17,166 bases of DNA from Promethearchaeota archaeon (lineage in GTDB: Archaea; Asgardarchaeota; Lokiarchaeia; Sigynarchaeales; SOKP01), in contig JAEOTJ010000377.1 of the NCBI GenBank assembly GCA_016839905.1, forward strand, positions 1-17,166, read 5' to 3'. A program made the translations under genes and the position numbers. The notes beneath the pieces were generated by a model that was given only the letters and a program-made list of their open reading frames with translations, did not search any database and was not told the origin of the DNA. Positions 14,584 to 17,166 of this stretch are shown here, piece by piece; the first letter of the stretch is position 1; each line of letters opens with the position of its first letter.

Positions 14584-15681
14584 TCATCTTAGATTACCAT
14601 TGAGAATACCTTTAAAAAATTTAATATATAATCCCTTTAAGTTAGTAGGGATAGAAGCAGCGATTGCACATCCAAGGCGACAACCATTACAGAATTCATA
14701 ACTATCTTGTTTCATCATAATTTCTCGTACTTCTTTAGAGTTATATAAATCTGAGAGATTATACTTAAATATATTTATTCGTCTTACAGGATTGATTTTA
14801 CAGGGTAAATAAATAAAACCATCATTACTAACAAACAAAAAAGCTTCAGCAACATGGCATCGTAAAATATCTTGATAATAATTCGGATATCCTCCAAACC
14901 CGCCATTACTTACGACTTGAATACTAATTGGGTCAGTTAGAATGTTTTTAAATTTTGATTTCAAATCTTTTATTATAGAGGCCCATTCAAGAATATTCGG
15001 TATTATATTATTTATATTTGTAATTTGGCATCTATTATCTGGCAAGTTCCTTATGATATCCTCACAAGGATATATTTCCATCGTACAATTTAATCTCTCA
15101 CCCAATTCGCAAATATCTTCAAGTAAATATAAATTATCTTTCATTGCAACTATGCTTATTATAACTTTTATATCTCGTTGATTAACAATTTTTATCATTT
15201 TAATAACATTATCAAAAACTTTAATACCTCGCATTCGGTCATGCTGTTTCGCATTAGGATAGTCAATAGAAGTTAAAATATAATCTAAACCCTCAAATTT
15301 ATGTTCTTTTAATAATTTTGGCATTAAAAAACCATTTGTTGCAATACCACTTATAAAATTATGATTAATACCCGCATGATATAAAATCTTAGGAAGGTCT
15401 TTTCTCAATGTTGGCTCACCACCAGTAAATGTTAGCACATTTACTCCAATTTCTGCTAAATTATCAATTATCTTAAAAATTTGGGTAGTGTTCATCTCTT
15501 TACCTATATATGATTTAGATAAAGAATGAATTGAGCAAAATGAACACTTAGCATTACAACGTAGTGTGGCTTCTATCTGTGCCGTATAGGGTATCTTTCT
15601 ATTAGTAAAATTATTTAAAAAAAAATTTTTAGCAAACCTAATACAATTACTTATTCTTTTATTAGGAATTAGAGATCTCCA
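14584..15681 (-). CDS. Radical SAM protein with SPASM-like C-terminus; start unresolved
   Basis: The first ATG of the frame is at 15495 (303 residues), but that product lacks the radical SAM cluster motif. The open frame continues upstream to 15684 and encodes AQIEATLRC, then NAKCSFC, restoring C-x3-C-x2-C (codons at 15556-15558, 15544-15546 and 15535-15537) and giving about 366 residues, a normal length. Downstream come TFTGGEPTLR, a SAM-binding motif, and a C-terminal region with cysteines in LRCH, LPCK and CNGCRLGC, likely ligands of an auxiliary iron-sulfur cluster. The extension has no in-frame ATG, GTG or TTG. An ATG at 15682 is one base out of frame, so either a frameshift (mutation or assembly error) lies near the start or a rare start (ATT/ATA) is used. 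Relatives modify peptides or cofactors; substrate unknown. Confidence 0.8.
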   Translation of the reverse strand, partial: WRSLIPNKRISNCIRFAKNFFLNNFTNRKIPYTAQIEATLRCNAKCSFCSIHSLSKSYIGKEMNTTQIFKIIDNLAEIGVNVLTFTGGEPTLRKDLPKILYHAGINHNFISGIATNGFLMPKLLKEHKFEGLDYILTSIDYPNAKQHDRMRGIKVFDNVIKMIKIVNQRDIKVIISIVAMKDNLYLLEDICELGERLNCTMEIYPCEDIIRNLPDNRCQITNINNIIPNILEWASIIKDLKSKFKNILTDPISIQVVSNGGFGGYPNYYQDILRCHVAEAFLFVSNDGFIYLPCKINPVRRINIFKYNLSDLYNSKEVREIMMKQDSYEFCNGCRLGCAIAASIPTNLKGLYIKFFKGILNGNLR

Positions 15682-15774
15682 TTGTTAGTAAATTAAATTT
15701 TATCCAAATCTTCATAATAAGTAAAAGAATAAAATAATTAAAAATTTAAAAAAGAAATTTTTTAATATCTTTTT

Positions 15775-16479
15775 TTATGGACTAGGCTTATTCCAATCTT
15801 GCTTTGCTTGTGGATCAACATTATTTTGACTTCCAACATTAGGTGCAGGTGCAGGTGCAGGTGGCGCCGCACTTTGACTTGTTACGTTAAAAAGACTTGA
15901 AGCTTTATCATAAAAATTCTTTTCTACTCCCCACAGATAATCTAACACACCTTGTATGGACGCTAATTGATTCTTCGTAAATTCTTCATTTACAACTTTC
16001 AAATCACCTTGTTTCTCCAGATGTCTCCTCTCAGCCTCTTTTAATTTCATATCTGCAGACTCAATTTGACCAGGTTTTAGTTTCATCATTGGTTTTCCTC
16101 GTAGTTTTTCTAATTTAGTGTTAGCTTTTTCGAGACCTTTTTTTGCGGCTTCAGCTTCTTTAATTATGGTTTGTCTGGCGTTATAATATGTTAATAGTTG
16201 GTCTAAACGCCCTATTACATTTTCCTTTAATTGTTCTGTTTTTTCATTCCTTGCCTCTTCAACACCTTCAAATATTGATGCTATAGTATTAATATTGTTT
16301 TCTAATGATTGTGCTTCATTTATCACATAGCTTCTTAGCGCAAAAATACATGATTGAGAACTTTTTACCGAGTTAGCCTCTGCTTCGAGATATTGATCCA
16401 TATCTTTAATGATTTGTTTAATATTATTAACTGAAATCCCTAACGTGGATGAAATATTTGATACAACTTTTTTAAACAT
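15775..16479 (-). CDS. BAR/sorting-nexin-like coiled-coil protein with proline-rich tail
   Basis: The 234-residue product has no membrane helix or signal peptide. It is helical: helix 1 (about 18-75), helix 2 (80-127; GRLDQLLTYYNARQTIIKEA, then LEKANTKLEKLRG) and helix 3 (138-197; LKEAERRHLEKQGDLKVVNE, then LASIQGVLDYLWGVEKNFYD). This length, the Arg/Lys-rich kink after helix 2 and the closing YLxxxxxFYxKA segment resemble BAR and Vps5-type domains, which dimerise into curved membrane-binding bundles. The tail is disordered, with APPAPAPAP (205-213). Alternatives are a PspA/Snf7-like coiled coil or an unrelated one. AAGGTGAA ends about seven bases before the ATG at 16479, a good ribosome binding site. 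Next upstream is the zinc-ribbon gene, next downstream the radical SAM gene. I cannot confirm the fold without a profile or structure search. Confidence 0.5.
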   Translation of the reverse strand: MFKKVVSNISSTLGISVNNIKQIIKDMDQYLEAEANSVKSSQSCIFALRSYVINEAQSLENNINTIASIFEGVEEARNEKTEQLKENVIGRLDQLLTYYNARQTIIKEAEAAKKGLEKANTKLEKLRGKPMMKLKPGQIESADMKLKEAERRHLEKQGDLKVVNEEFTKNQLASIQGVLDYLWGVEKNFYDKASSLFNVTSQSAAPPAPAPAPNVGSQNNVDPQAKQDWNKPSP

Positions 16480-16750
16480 TTATTAATTCACCTTATATTA
16501 TTAAAAATTAATCTAATAAATAAAATTTAATTTTGATTCTATTTATAGTTGTAAAATTTAAAAATTTTTATAAAAATTATCCTAAAATTTTATTTTTAAA
16601 TTTCCGCAAATGTCAAGTTCATTAGAGATATTTGGAAAATCGTTCATTTTAATGACAATTTATTATTATTCTGATTCCTATTTTAAATATTTATTAGAAA
16701 AACCAAGAATATGTAAATATAATAAAAAAAAAGAGATAGTTTTAACTTAA

Positions 16751-17080
16751 TTACATTTTATGACCACAATTTTTACATATATTAACCTTTGCGTAAATTT
16801 TTAAGCCTCCTTGCATGGAGAGAATGTTACTCTTGTCTTCTTCAGTCCTGAAAGCTGTACCATTGCATTCAGGGCATGTTCTTCTTCCCTCCACAGGTGG
16901 TTTTTCCTTCAATTTATCTTCTTCTTTCTGTTTTTCAATCATTTCGGAAGGTTTCATTGCTCCACTAGATGCTGGAGGTCCTGCTTTAGCGGGACTACTT
17001 GAAGCACCCCCCAGAGCTTTGTCAAGTTTCTCAATGATGCTTTCAAGTAATTTTATGACCTTATTCTCAAATTCTGACAT
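16751..17080 (-). CDS. Zinc-ribbon protein with coiled N-terminus and Ala/Ser/Pro linker
   Basis: The 109-residue product has a short amphipathic helix (FENKVIKLLESIIEKLDKAL, 4-23), a low-complexity Ala/Ser/Pro/Gly linker (25-42), a charged segment (EMIEKQKEEDKLKEK) and a C-terminal zinc ribbon with C69, C72, C102 and C105 (CPEC...CKNCG). There is no membrane helix. The N-terminal helix could dimerise or dock on a coiled-coil partner such as the adjacent BAR-like protein, 271 bases downstream; this is inference. A GAGGA ribosome binding site about eight bases before the ATG at 17080 supports the start. The function is unknown; the ribbon could bind nucleic acid or protein. Confidence 0.75.
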   Translation of the reverse strand: MSEFENKVIKLLESIIEKLDKALGGASSSPAKAGPPASSGAMKPSEMIEKQKEEDKLKEKPPVEGRRTCPECNGTAFRTEEDKSNILSMQGGLKIYAKVNICKNCGHKM

Positions 17081-17166
17081 TATAGCTTTCCTCTTTATTT
17101 TTTTGAATAGTATTAATTTTTAATAAATTATCTTTTAATGACATTTAAAACTTTACAAAAAGAAAA

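Noticed and set aside
15775..16479. ESCRT-III/PspA-family assignment for the coiled-coil protein
   Set aside because: The N-terminal amphipathic/basic helix signature and five-helix spacing are not evident; the three-helix layout fits BAR better, though this is not proven.
16811..17123. Two plus-strand ORFs over the zinc-ribbon gene
   Set aside because: They are antisense shadows; the minus frame has a clear zinc ribbon and ribosome binding site.
1..17166. tRNA, rRNA or other structured RNA genes
   Set aside because: No GC-rich islands or tRNA-like TTCGA/CCA signatures were seen by eye; a covariance-model scan was not possible here.

Overview
The window is strongly AT-rich and looks archaeal, most likely an Asgard (Promethearchaeota, Lokiarchaeia-like) genome. 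Several things point that way: an SDS22-type leucine-rich-repeat protein, a protein with the helical layout of a BAR/sorting-nexin coiled coil, a DUF106 (EMC3/TMCO1-like) membrane protein, a KaiC/RadA-like ATPase, many small zinc-ribbon membrane proteins, TATA-like boxes, U-rich terminators and GGTG-type ribosome binding sites. The assignment is inferred from gene content; no rRNA or other marker gene is present.

Layout. (1) 1-3400: a 22-residue-repeat LRR gene cut by the left window edge (+), a decayed reading frame (-), a two-helix membrane protein with a Pro/Gln/His repeat and C-terminal zinc ribbon (-), and a signal-peptide plus single-anchor surface protein (+). A second small decayed frame lies on the minus strand near 3.3 kb. 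(2) 3550-7060: two tandem paralogous radical SAM enzymes with B12-binding-type N-terminal domains, separated by a third, decayed copy. Each intact gene is preceded by an almost identical 11-codon reading frame whose TGA overlaps the enzyme's ATG as ATGA. (3) 7100-10200: endonuclease V and a long coiled-coil protein (-), the latter divergent from a KaiC-like ATPase (+). (4) 10380-12960: a zinc-ribbon/multi-helix membrane protein overlapping a membrane-anchored family 2 glycosyltransferase (+). (5) 17080-12999: a run of minus-strand genes: zinc-ribbon protein, BAR-like coiled coil with proline-rich tail, a SPASM-like radical SAM protein, the DUF106 membrane protein, a small zinc-ribbon membrane protein and a GtrA-like flippase.

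How parts may work together. The glycosyltransferase and the convergent GtrA-like protein fit a lipid-linked sugar pathway (GT2 loads a polyprenyl phosphate, GtrA moves it across the membrane). The DUF106 protein is translationally coupled to the small zinc-ribbon membrane protein, which suggests a shared membrane-insertion or membrane-remodelling role. The BAR-like protein is a candidate membrane-curvature protein.

The most novel signals are the conserved leader ORF ahead of both radical SAM paralogs, the BAR-like protein, and the hidden 5' extension of the radical SAM gene at 14.6-15.7 kb. That extension restores its iron-sulfur motif but has no standard start codon.
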